This document shows positions 7,354 to 14,912 of a stretch of 15,312 nucleotides of DNA, one piece after another (position 1 is the first letter of the stretch; the number at the start of each line of letters is the position of its first letter). The translations under genes were made by a program, and so were the position numbers. Source of the DNA: JAKLHL01 sp964411885 (GTDB taxonomy: Bacteria > Bdellovibrionota > JAFGOL01). The stretch covers positions 1 through 15,312 of the forward strand of contig CAYPMK010000032.1 of NCBI GenBank assembly GCA_964411885.1, read 5' to 3'. Under the pieces are notes generated by a model, which was not told the origin of the DNA, did not search any database, and saw only the letters and a list, made by a program, of their open reading frames with translations.

Positions 7354-10300
7354 TTATTGGATCGCTTCTTTCTCTATCAGTTCCAAGTTGAGTGCAAGGC
7401 TTTGAAGTTCTTTTACAAGCACCTTAAATGACTCTGGGAGTCCCGGTTCATGTATAGATTCTCCTTTGACTATAGCCTCGTAAGCTCTTGTTCTTCCTGC
7501 TACGTCATCAGACTTAACAGTTAGGAATTCTTGTAAGGTATATGCAGCACCATATGCTTCCATAGCCCAAACTTCCATTTCTCCAAGACGCTGTCCACCA
7601 AACTGTGCCTTTCCACCAAGAGGCTGTTGTGTAACAAGAGAATAAGGTCCAGTAGACCTTGCATGCATCTTGTCTTCTACAAGATGATGCAGTTTCATCA
7701 TGTACATAACACCAACAGTAACTTCGTTGTCAAAAGGCTCACCTGTTCTTCCATCGAACAGTACTGTTTTACCGTTACCCGGTAAACCTGCATATTCAAG
7801 TAGATCCTTTATGTTAGTTTCGCTACCACCATCGAATACCGGGGTATCAAAACATACACCTTTCTTTATAAGACTCGCGGCAATGTTCTTTAACTCTTTC
7901 TCGCTGGCGTTGTCTATCATCTCATTTATCTTTGTTGAGCTGTAAACACCCTTTATGTATTTTCTTAGATTATCTGGGCTCCAAGCTTGCAACATTCCGT
8001 TTATCTTTTCTGCTATACCTTTTGCAGCCCAACCAAGATTTACCTCGAATATTTGCCCAACGTTCATACGAGAAGGAACACCAAGAGGGTTAAGAACGAT
8101 CTGCAAAGATTCTCCATTCTCTGTGTAAGGCATATCTTCTACAGCAAGTATCTTTGATATAACACCCTTGTTACCGTGACGTCCGGCCATTTTATCACCA
8201 ACAGAGAGTTTTCTCTTTATGGCTATGCTGACCTTTACCATCTTTATAACACCGGGAAGAAGTTCATCTACCTTCTGTAGGCTTTCTACCTTCTCTTCAT
8301 AAATTGAATTTATAGTGTCTATCTGTTTGTTAGCAGTATTAACTATCTGATTAACTTCTTCCTCGAACTCAGATTTTAGAGGTATGTAATTAACAAGATC
8401 AAAAGGAACTTCTCTGAACCTTTCTTTTGTTATTACCTCACCTGAATCAAGAAGCTTTTGTTTTCCATCTTCACTAAGAAGTTTACCTGTTGTCTTTTTG
8501 CCAACCAAAAGTTTTTCTAACCTATCCATAGCAACGTTCTTGATGATCTCTACTTCTGTTTTTCTATCGCGGTTCATTCTTTCTATCTGTTCTTGTTGAA
8601 TGGATTTTAGTCTTTCATCCTTTTCTGAACCTTCTCTTGAGAAGATCTTAACATCTATTACCGTACCAACTATTCCAGATCCAACTCTTAGAGAAGTATC
8701 TTTAACTTCTCTTGCTTTTTCACCGAATATAGCACGTAGAAGTTTTTCTTCTGGAGAAAGCATAGATTCACCCTTAGGTGTTATCTTGCCGACGAGTATA
8801 CTCCCCGGCTGTACTTCTGCTCCTATCCTTATTACACCAGTTTCATCTAGATCTTTTAAAGAATCCTCACTGATGTTAGGAATATCTCTGGTGATTTCTT
8901 CTCTACCAAGCTTTGTTTCTCTAGCTACGCATTCAAATTCCTCTATATGTATAGAAGTGAAAACGTCGTTTCTCACTAATTCTTCACTAACAAGTATTGA
9001 ATCCTCAAAGTTGTATCCACCCCAAAGCATGAAACCAACGAGGATGTTTTGACCCATCGCTAATTCACCTTTGTCTGTAGAAGGTCCGTCGGCAAGAACA
9101 TCTCCTTTCTTAACAACGCTACCTACAGATACTACAGGTTTCTCGTTAACACAGGTGTTCTGGTTAGAACGTCTATATTTTGTTAGATAATATACATCAA
9201 CACCAACGTTAGTTTCTGTAGCGCCTTTAAGTGTTCTTACTATTATTCTGTTAGCATCAACACTTTCAACAACTCCGTCCCTCTTACAAATTATTGCAGT
9301 ACCACCACTCCTTGCGCAGATCTTTTCAAGACCTGTTCCTACAAAAGGAGAGCTCGGTACCATACAGGGAACAGCTTGTCTTTGCATGTTAGAACCCATC
9401 AACGCTCTGTTTGCGTCGTCGTGCTCTAAGAAAGGTATAAGGGCCGCCGCAACAGAAACAAGTTGGTTAGGCGAAACGTCCATCAAAGTAACGTCTTCTG
9501 CCTTTACCATCTTATACTGTCCAGACACCCTACAGTTAATATATTCGTCGATAAACTTACCATGCTTATCCAAAGCAGCATTCGCCTGAGCAACTTTATG
9601 CTTTTCTTCATCAAGAGCAGAGCAATAAATAACTTCATCAGTTACCTTACTGTGTGTAACTTTTCTATATGGAGTTTCTATAAAACCATATTTATTTATT
9701 CTCGCAAATGTAGTCAAAGAAGATATCAAACCAATGTTTGGACCTTCTGGGGTTTCTATCGGGCATATACGTCCATAGTGTGTTGTGTGAACGTCTCTAA
9801 CCTCGAACCCAGCTCTATCTCTTGAAAGACCTCCGGGACCCAACGCACTAAGCCTTCTTTTATGTGTAAGTTCAGAAAGTGGGTTTGTCTGGTCCATGAA
9901 CTGTGAAAGCTGTGAACTTCCAAAGAACTCTTTTACAGCCGCTGTCACCGGTTTAGAATTTATGAGCTGATAAGGCATTTGAGTTTCTATATCTTGCATG
10001 CTCATTTTTTCTCTTACAGCCCTTTCCATCCTTATAAGGCCTATTCTATATTGGTTCTCTAATAATTCTCCAACACCTCTTACTCTTCTGTTACCAAGAT
10101 GATCTATGTCGTCTATGGCACCTTTTTCCATCTTTATTTCTGTAAGATGTTTAACTATAAGAAGTATATCTTCTTTTCTTAACGTCGTGTTGTCTGATGG
10201 TATATCAAGATTGAATTTATGATTTATCTTAACCCTTCCAACCTCTGAAAGATCATATCTTGCAGGATTAAAGAAAAGGTTATCAAACAAAGCCTTAGCA

Positions 10301-11460
10301 GCCTCTAATGTTACTGGGTCGCCCGGCCTTAGTCTTCTATATATCTCTACAAGAGCCTCTTCTTGTGTAGCCATTTTATCTGCACTCAAGGTATCTCTTA
10401 TAAAGGCTCCAACGTTAACACCATCTATATAAAGAACTTTTATCTTTTTAACACCTCTTTGTCTGAGGTATTCTATTTTATCCTCTGTAAGTTGCTCGTT
10501 ACACTCTAAAAGTATCTCTCCCGTTTCTTTATCAAAGATATCTTCAGAAGATATTTTTGTATAAACGTTAGCAGTATCTATAGATAAGGTTTTAACCTTA
10601 TCTTCTTTTAGCTTTTCTATAACGGCCTTTGTAAATTTCCTGTTCTTCTTAACAAGTACTTTTTTGCTCTTTGGATCAAGAATATTATCTTCTGCCCTAA
10701 CACCGGCCAAAAGATTAAAATCAAGTTCTCTCTCAAAAGTACCATCCTGATTAAGAACAACGTATTCGCTGTCATAGAAGAAATCCAACACATCCTTGGT
10801 ACTCATACCCATTGCTTTGAATAGGACTGTTGCAGGCATTTTCCTTCTTCTATCTATTCTGCAGAACAAAAGATCTTTATGATCGAACTCAAAGTCCAAC
10901 CAAGATCCTCTATAAGGAATAACCCTTGCAGCGTGTATCATCTTTCCTGATGGATGTGGATCACATACATAGAAAACACCCGGTGATCTATGTAACTGAC
11001 TAACGATTACTCTTTCAGTACCGTTTATTATGAAAGAACCTTGATCTGTCATCAGTGGTATATCACCAAGATATACTTCCTGTACCTTTACGTCTCTGAT
11101 ACTCTTAGCACCAGTATCTTCATCTACATCCCTAACAACAAGTCTTACTTCAAGTTTAAGAGGAGCGGCATATGTAACACCCCTGCTTCTACACTCGTTG
11201 ACATCATACTTTGGAGTTCCTATGCCATACTTGATAAACTCAAGAGAAGCTGTTTCTCCAAAATTGTTTATAGGAAATATAGACGTAAAGACAGACTGAA
11301 GCCCAGTATTTTTTCTCTTTTCAGCAGTTATGTGTTCCTGCAAAAACTCAGAGTAAAAATGCTTTTGTAGCTCCAGAAGGTCAGGAATGTCTATGACAGA
11401 TTTTATCTGTCCGAATGAACGCCTGTAACGATCATTCGTAGCAGTCAGTATAGAGGTCAT
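7354..11460 (-). CDS. rpoB: DNA-directed RNA polymerase subunit beta
   Basis: This is the second-largest core polymerase subunit, which forms one pincer of the clamp and the rifampicin pocket. The protein is 1368 residues (E. coli 1342). The rifampicin region GSSQLSQFMDQ begins at residue 514, and the residues equivalent to E. coli Ser512, Gln513, Asp516, His526, Arg529 and Ser531 (here 519, 520, 523, 533, 536 and 538) are all wild type. The active-site lysines lie in GDKMAGRHGNKG (Lys1090 and Lys1098). A charged, helix-rich stretch at about 940-1060 corresponds to the SI2 insertion near the flap. The C-terminus has the conserved LGGKAQFGGQRLGEMEVWA. The ATG start is preceded by GGGGGAAGAG. 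The gene follows rplL by only 62 bases and is followed by rpoC after 25 bases, so both subunits are made from one transcript. Confidence 0.98.
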   Translation of the reverse strand: MTSILTATNDRYRRSFGQIKSVIDIPDLLELQKHFYSEFLQEHITAEKRKNTGLQSVFTSIFPINNFGETASLEFIKYGIGTPKYDVNECRSRGVTYAAPLKLEVRLVVRDVDEDTGAKSIRDVKVQEVYLGDIPLMTDQGSFIINGTERVIVSQLHRSPGVFYVCDPHPSGKMIHAARVIPYRGSWLDFEFDHKDLLFCRIDRRRKMPATVLFKAMGMSTKDVLDFFYDSEYVVLNQDGTFERELDFNLLAGVRAEDNILDPKSKKVLVKKNRKFTKAVIEKLKEDKVKTLSIDTANVYTKISSEDIFDKETGEILLECNEQLTEDKIEYLRQRGVKKIKVLYIDGVNVGAFIRDTLSADKMATQEEALVEIYRRLRPGDPVTLEAAKALFDNLFFNPARYDLSEVGRVKINHKFNLDIPSDNTTLRKEDILLIVKHLTEIKMEKGAIDDIDHLGNRRVRGVGELLENQYRIGLIRMERAVREKMSMQDIETQMPYQLINSKPVTAAVKEFFGSSQLSQFMDQTNPLSELTHKRRLSALGPGGLSRDRAGFEVRDVHTTHYGRICPIETPEGPNIGLISSLTTFARINKYGFIETPYRKVTHSKVTDEVIYCSALDEEKHKVAQANAALDKHGKFIDEYINCRVSGQYKMVKAEDVTLMDVSPNQLVSVAAALIPFLEHDDANRALMGSNMQRQAVPCMVPSSPFVGTGLEKICARSGGTAIICKRDGVVESVDANRIIVRTLKGATETNVGVDVYYLTKYRRSNQNTCVNEKPVVSVGSVVKKGDVLADGPSTDKGELAMGQNILVGFMLWGGYNFEDSILVSEELVRNDVFTSIHIEEFECVARETKLGREEITRDIPNISEDSLKDLDETGVIRIGAEVQPGSILVGKITPKGESMLSPEEKLLRAIFGEKAREVKDTSLRVGSGIVGTVIDVKIFSREGSEKDERLKSIQQEQIERMNRDRKTEVEIIKNVAMDRLEKLLVGKKTTGKLLSEDGKQKLLDSGEVITKERFREVPFDLVNYIPLKSEFEEEVNQIVNTANKQIDTINSIYEEKVESLQKVDELLPGVIKMVKVSIAIKRKLSVGDKMAGRHGNKGVISKILAVEDMPYTENGESLQIVLNPLGVPSRMNVGQIFEVNLGWAAKGIAEKINGMLQAWSPDNLRKYIKGVYSSTKINEMIDNASEKELKNIAASLIKKGVCFDTPVFDGGSETNIKDLLEYAGLPGNGKTVLFDGRTGEPFDNEVTVGVMYMMKLHHLVEDKMHARSTGPYSLVTQQPLGGKAQFGGQRLGEMEVWAMEAYGAAYTLQEFLTVKSDDVAGRTRAYEAIVKGESIHEPGLPESFKVLVKELQSLALNLELIEKEAIQ

Positions 11461-11522
11461 ACTCTTCCCCCGTCGTTTTTAATTTTCAAATCCGACCTAA
11501 CAAAAAGAATAAGCACTATCGT

Positions 11523-11909
11523 TTACTTTAGGCTTATCTTTCCGCCAACTGCTTCTATCTTTTTCTTTATGTCTTCTGCTTCAGCTTTTGAGCAACCTTC
11601 TTTTAGGTCCTTTGGAGCACCTTCTACAAGGTCCTTAGCTTCTTTTAGTCCAAGACCTGTTATAGCTCTAACTTCTTTAATGACTTTTATTTTGTCATCT
11701 CCGCTAGCTTCTAGAACTACCTTAAACTCTGTTTTTTCTTCTGCAGCAGCAGTAGCAGCTCCAGCGGCAGGCATAGCACCTGCAAATGCAACAGGGGCAG
11801 CAGCACTGACACCAAACTTGTCTTCAAGTTCCTTTATCAGTTCGCTAAGCTCCAACACGCTCATTTTTTCGATGTAGTTGACAACATCGTTCCTTGTCAA
11901 TTCAGCCAT
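11523..11909 (-). CDS. rplL: 50S ribosomal protein L7/L12
   Basis: L7/L12 forms the mobile dimers of the ribosomal stalk that recruit and activate translational GTPases. The protein is 128 residues, with an N-terminal dimerisation domain (about 1-35), an Ala/Gly/Pro-rich hinge (about 36-58) and the compact C-terminal domain with the signature KVIKEVRAITGLGLKEAK. The ATG start has GGAGGAG at good spacing. It lies 30 bases after rplJ, whose product L10 anchors the L12 dimers. Codon choice is odd for such a highly expressed gene: six of eight Ile codons are ATA, and both Arg codons are AGG or AGA. The 62-base gap to rpoB shows no terminator-like hairpin, unlike the long attenuating spacer of E. 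coli. Confidence 0.98.
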   Translation of the reverse strand: MAELTRNDVVNYIEKMSVLELSELIKELEDKFGVSAAAPVAFAGAMPAAGAATAAAEEKTEFKVVLEASGDDKIKVIKEVRAITGLGLKEAKDLVEGAPKDLKEGCSKAEAEDIKKKIEAVGGKISLK

Positions 11910-11939
11910 TTTAGTTCTCCTCCAATTTGTATGACTATT

Positions 11940-12458
11940 TTAGTTTTTCTTATCCTTGATAGCACTCAAGACATTCACGCAGTCCCTTGGAACTGCAGAA
12001 AGCACGTTCATAAAGTTTTGTAATGGTGCTGCAACAGTTCTTACTAGTCTTGCTATTAGCTCTTCTCTGCTTGGTAGTTTTGCAAGAGCACCTATCTGCT
12101 GAGAAGTAAGCTTGCTAAGTCCCATTATCCCACTTTTTACTTCAAATTTATTTCTGTCGTCGACATATTTAAGTATTGATTTTGCTATACCAACAGGGTC
12201 TCCATAACTAAAAGCTATGGCAACTGGACCCTCTAGGTCGTTGTCTATGTCCTTGTGATATTCAAATTTTTCTATAGCTCTTCTAACGAGCGTATTTTTG
12301 ATGATCTTTAATTCTCCGCCATTCTTTCTTACATCTCTTCTTAAAGCTGTCATCTCGTCGGCTCTAAGACCAAGATTATGTGTTATAAAGAAAGCCTGAG
12401 AAGCTTCGAATTTTTCACGGACTTGTTTGACCGTTTCTTTCTTTTGGTTGATATTCAC
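11940..12458 (-). CDS. rplJ: 50S ribosomal protein L10
   Basis: L10 is the base of the L12 stalk, binding the 23S GTPase-associated region and carrying the L12 dimers on its C-terminal helix. The protein is 172 residues (E. coli 165). It begins MNINQKKETVKQ, has the conserved ELKIIKNTLVRRAI segment around residue 50 and ends in a long helical tail consistent with L12 binding. It starts at GTG (12456-12458) with AAGGAG 8 bases upstream. A folded leader between rplA and this start (12474-12540) looks like the binding site through which L10-L12 represses its own translation. The rplL gene follows after 30 bases. Confidence 0.97.
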   Translation of the reverse strand: MNINQKKETVKQVREKFEASQAFFITHNLGLRADEMTALRRDVRKNGGELKIIKNTLVRRAIEKFEYHKDIDNDLEGPVAIAFSYGDPVGIAKSILKYVDDRNKFEVKSGIMGLSKLTSQQIGALAKLPSREELIARLVRTVAAPLQNFMNVLSAVPRDCVNVLSAIKDKKN

Positions 12459-12473
12459 TTTCCAAACTCCTTT

Positions 12474-12540
12474 TTAGGCCGGTTACTTATAATAAACAGT
12501 TCTGGCAAAAGCAAGCAATTTTTGTGCCGCCCGGTCCTAA
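12474..12540 (-). promoter_or_regulatory. L10 (rplJ) autoregulatory leader structure
   Basis: In the 93-base rplA-rplJ gap the transcript can fold with TTAGGACCGG (12531-12540) paired to CCGGCCTAA (12474-12482): nine base pairs with one bulged A. Inside, GGC (12526-12528) pairs with GCC (12504-12506), followed by an A-run facing a T-run. The outer stem closes shortly before the rplJ Shine-Dalgarno. Position and architecture fit the known L10 leader, a kink-turn-containing element bound by L10(L12)4 to repress rplJL translation. The exact kink-turn was not modelled, so the stem is seen while the regulatory role is inferred from the family. Confidence 0.7.
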
Positions 12541-12551
12541 CTCCTTAAATT

Positions 12552-13259
12552 TTAATTCAAAATATCCAAAACAGTATTAGTATCCAGCTTAACCCCAGGA
12601 CCCATTGTAGTAGATAGGGTTATGGCTTTCATATAAACACCCTTTGCAGAAGCAGGTTTTACCCTGTTTATTTCTGACAACACTGCCTTAAAGTTCTCTA
12701 AAAGCTTATCATGGCCAAAAGAGGTTTTTCCAATAACTGTATGTATAATACCTGTTTTTTCTGTTCTGTACTCAACTCTTCCTGCCTTATGCTCTTTTAC
12801 AGCTCTTTCTATGTCTAAAGTAACTGTTCCTACTTTTGGGTTAGGCATAAGTCCTTTAGTACCAAGAATCTTACCTAGTTTAGAAATAATCTTCATCATG
12901 TCCGGAGTAGCTATTACGGCATCAAAGTCCAGCCAACCACCAGAGATCTTTTCTACAAGGTCCTCTGCACCAACGTAATCAGCTCCAGCTTTTTCTGCTT
13001 CAGAAGCTTTTTCACCTTTTGCAAAAACCAATACCTTAATTTTTTTACCAGTACCATGTGGAAGCACTATTGCACCCCTCAACATCTGGTCTGCATGTTT
13101 TGGATCTACACCCAAGTTAAAAGAAACATCTACGGTCTCATCAAACTTTGCGTATTTTGTTTCTAACGCAAGTTTAAGAGCTTCATCGACGTTGTACTTT
13201 TTTGTACGGTCCACCTTGGAAAAGGCGGCCTTGTACTTTTTTCCGATATTGTTTGACAT
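12552..13259 (-). CDS. rplA: 50S ribosomal protein L1
   Basis: L1 forms the mobile L1 stalk that guides deacylated tRNA out of the E site. The protein is 235 residues, as expected. Family segments include VDVSFNLGVDPKHADQ near residue 45, VLPHGTGK near 65, LGTKGLMPNPKVGTVT near 133 and the C-terminal TMGPGVKLD. The ATG start has GGGAGAT a few bases upstream. In E. coli free L1 represses translation of the rplK-rplA message by binding an rRNA mimic ahead of rplK. Here the more conspicuous structure is in the 67-base rplK-rplA gap, just before this start. Confidence 0.98.
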   Translation of the reverse strand: MSNNIGKKYKAAFSKVDRTKKYNVDEALKLALETKYAKFDETVDVSFNLGVDPKHADQMLRGAIVLPHGTGKKIKVLVFAKGEKASEAEKAGADYVGAEDLVEKISGGWLDFDAVIATPDMMKIISKLGKILGTKGLMPNPKVGTVTLDIERAVKEHKAGRVEYRTEKTGIIHTVIGKTSFGHDKLLENFKAVLSEINRVKPASAKGVYMKAITLSTTMGPGVKLDTNTVLDILN

Positions 13260-13270
13260 TTTATCTCCCT

Positions 13271-13304
13271 GCTGGTCCTAATGGCTTTTTCTAAGCCTCC
13301 CAGC
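13271..13304 (-). promoter_or_regulatory. Nested hairpin before rplA, possible L1-binding operator
   Basis: The transcript of the rplK-rplA gap can form an outer stem GCTGG/CCAGC (13300-13304 with 13271-13275) and an inner stem GGCTT/AAGCC (13293-13297 with 13283-13287). They are separated by an asymmetric internal loop of 2 bases on one side and 7 on the other. It ends a few bases before the rplA Shine-Dalgarno. L1 recognises a two-helix element with an asymmetric internal loop in both 23S rRNA and its own mRNA, so a translational operator is plausible. There is no T-run, so it is not an intrinsic terminator. The structure is visible; the role is inference. Confidence 0.4.
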
Positions 13305-13326
13305 TATCTCTAAATATACAGAAGGA

Positions 13327-13749
13327 TCAAATAACTTCTATGCCCATGCTCCTTGCTGTTCCTTCTACTATTTTCATTGCGGCTTCTACGTCATTGGCAT
13401 TTAGGTCTGGCATTTTTAATTCTGCTATTTTTTTAACCTGAGCCTTTGTTACTTTACCTACTTTATTTGTATGAGGCACACCAGAACCTTTTTCAAGTCC
13501 AGCTTCTTTTAAAAGCAATATAGACGCTGGTGGTGTTTTCTTTATAAAAGAAAAAGACCTGTCTGCATAAACAGTTATAACTACTGGTATGATCAAACCT
13601 TTTTGATCCTGAGTTTCTGCATTAAACTTTTTGCAAAATTCCATTATGTTAACACCGTGTTGCCCAAGTGCAGGACCTACAGGAGGAGAAGGGTTTGCCG
13701 CCCCTGCTGGTATTTGAAGTTTTATCATTCCAACTACTTTCTTAGCCAT
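13327..13749 (-). CDS. rplK: 50S ribosomal protein L11
   Basis: L11 binds the 23S GTPase-associated centre with L10 and takes part in factor binding and in RelA activation. The protein is 140 residues (E. coli 142). The N-terminal domain carries the proline-rich signature AGAANPSPPVGPALGQHGVN at about residues 15-34. The C-terminal RNA-binding domain includes TNKVGKVTKAQVKKIAELK and ends in ARSMGIEVI. The ATG start is preceded by GGGAGAT. It lies 25 bases after nusG, a gap too short to show a separate promoter, so it probably shares a transcript with secE-nusG, unlike E. coli where the L11 promoter separates them. Confidence 0.98.
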   Translation of the reverse strand: MAKKVVGMIKLQIPAGAANPSPPVGPALGQHGVNIMEFCKKFNAETQDQKGLIIPVVITVYADRSFSFIKKTPPASILLLKEAGLEKGSGVPHTNKVGKVTKAQVKKIAELKMPDLNANDVEAAMKIVEGTARSMGIEVI

Positions 13750-13774
13750 CTTAATATCTCCCTTTGTCCGTTAT

Positions 13775-14509
13775 TTATATCTTCTCTACCTGTACGAACT
13801 CAAGTTCTACAGGTGTAGATCTTCCAAATATAGAAACAAGTACCTTTACTTTTGCTTTATCAGGTTTAACTTCTTCAACAATACCTGTAAAATTAGTGAA
13901 AGGTCCGTCAATAACTCTAACGTTCTCTCCTTCCTCAAATGAAACTCTCGGTGTTGACTTAACAGCACCCTGTTCTACCTGAGCTGTTATCTTCATTACT
14001 TCTTTTTCATTTATCTCTGGAGGATTAACGTTACCACCAACAAAACCAACAATCCTTGGTGTTGATTTAACAAAATGCCAGTTATCCTCGTTCATTACCA
14101 TTTGCACCAACATATAACCCGGGAAGAATTTTCTAGAAGCTGTTTTCTTTTTACCTTTAGATATTTCAACAACATTCTCTGATGGAACAAGAACATGGCC
14201 AAAATCACTAAACTTATTATGTGATTTTATCTTTATTTCTAACTGTTCTTTTGCTTTTTGTTCCATTCCGGTCCTTACATATACTATGTACCACTTCATG
14301 TTAGGGTTATCAGAATGTATTTTTATCTTTTCAGGCTCTACAACTGGTGTTTCTGAAGACTGTTCAGAGGATGAGGCAGACACTGAATCTTCTGCATTCA
14401 ACTTTTTTTCACCCTCAGATATTATCTTTCCAAGAGCCTCATGATCAGAAAGCAGATCTTCTGGCTTCTGTTCTTGCAAGTTCTTGTTATCGTCGTTCTC
14501 GTGAGTCAT
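13775..14509 (-). CDS. nusG: Transcription termination/antitermination factor NusG with an extended N-terminus
   Basis: NusG binds the RNA polymerase clamp through its NGN domain and links polymerase to Rho or to ribosomal protein S10 through its KOW domain. The conventional part runs from Met71 (MKWYIVYVRTG) to residue 244: the NGN domain covers about 71-172, with RKFFPGYMLVQM near 126, and the KOW domain about 192-244, with GENVRVIDGPF and FGRSTPVELEF. Before it lie 70 extra residues, rich in Asp, Glu and Ser and probably disordered. The upstream ATG is favoured because AGGAG lies about 9 bases before it, whereas no Shine-Dalgarno precedes the codon for Met71. It lies 12 bases after secE and 25 before rplK. 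The function of the extension is unknown. Confidence 0.96.
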   Translation of the reverse strand: MTHENDDNKNLQEQKPEDLLSDHEALGKIISEGEKKLNAEDSVSASSSEQSSETPVVEPEKIKIHSDNPNMKWYIVYVRTGMEQKAKEQLEIKIKSHNKFSDFGHVLVPSENVVEISKGKKKTASRKFFPGYMLVQMVMNEDNWHFVKSTPRIVGFVGGNVNPPEINEKEVMKITAQVEQGAVKSTPRVSFEEGENVRVIDGPFTNFTGIVEEVKPDKAKVKVLVSIFGRSTPVELEFVQVEKI

Positions 14510-14521
14510 CTTAAAATTCTC

Positions 14522-14902
14522 CTAGCCCAATATCAATTTAATTAAATAACCAGATATCCAGTCAAAAAGACCTAATACTACACCAGATATAAGAACAGCT
14601 ATTATTACCACCACAGTTGCTCCCCAAGTTTCTTTCTTGTTTGGCCAAACAACTTTTTTAACTTCAGTAATAACTTCTAAAAGATAGGTGCGTATCTTTT
14701 GTGATCTATACAAAATATATGTCGTTAACGCTCCCAATAACGCAGGAACAGCGTCAACGATTAAAAAATGAACAAAACCGGCCTTAACATAAATGTCAAG
14801 ATACGCTACAAAATGATTAACTGCTGTACTAGCAGAAAACCAAACAAGTATGCCAGCTCCGACAAGCGTAAGTGTTAAAATGTTCCTCGTCGTTTTATCC
14901 AT
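14522..14902 (-). CDS. secE: Protein translocase subunit SecE, three-helix type
   Basis: SecE clamps the SecY channel of the inner-membrane Sec translocon. The essential C-terminal portion is clear: an amphipathic segment with EVKKVVWPNKKET (about residues 80-92) leads into a hydrophobic helix at about 95-120. Two further hydrophobic segments at about 8-26 and 43-65 give three membrane helices and a length of 126 residues, like the 127-residue E. coli protein and unlike the short single-helix SecE of most bacteria. The ATG start has AAGGAG 5 bases upstream. That ribosome binding site begins at the CCA end of the tRNA-Trp gene, so tRNA processing would leave a leader of about ten bases. The nusG gene follows after 12 bases. 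Confidence 0.96.
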   Translation of the reverse strand: MDKTTRNILTLTLVGAGILVWFSASTAVNHFVAYLDIYVKAGFVHFLIVDAVPALLGALTTYILYRSQKIRTYLLEVITEVKKVVWPNKKETWGATVVVIIAVLISGVVLGLFDWISGYLIKLILG

Positions 14903-14912
14903 ATATTCTCCT

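Noticed and set aside
8600..9052. Plus-strand open frame of about 150 codons opposite rpoB
   Set aside because: Same reasoning: antisense to a conserved gene, Ser/Leu-rich shadow translation, no independent support.
12533..12540. Octamer TTAGGACC shared by the rplJ and rplA leaders (also 13274-13281) as a common regulatory motif
   Set aside because: The copies sit on opposite sides of their respective stems (5' arm before rplJ, 3' internal loop and arm before rplA), so they do not play the same structural part. Two copies of 8 bases are weak evidence.
14297..14299. Internal ATG as the true nusG start
   Set aside because: It would give a standard-length NusG, but no Shine-Dalgarno precedes it, whereas the upstream ATG at 14507-14509 has AGGAG at good spacing. 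An internal start remains possible as a second product.
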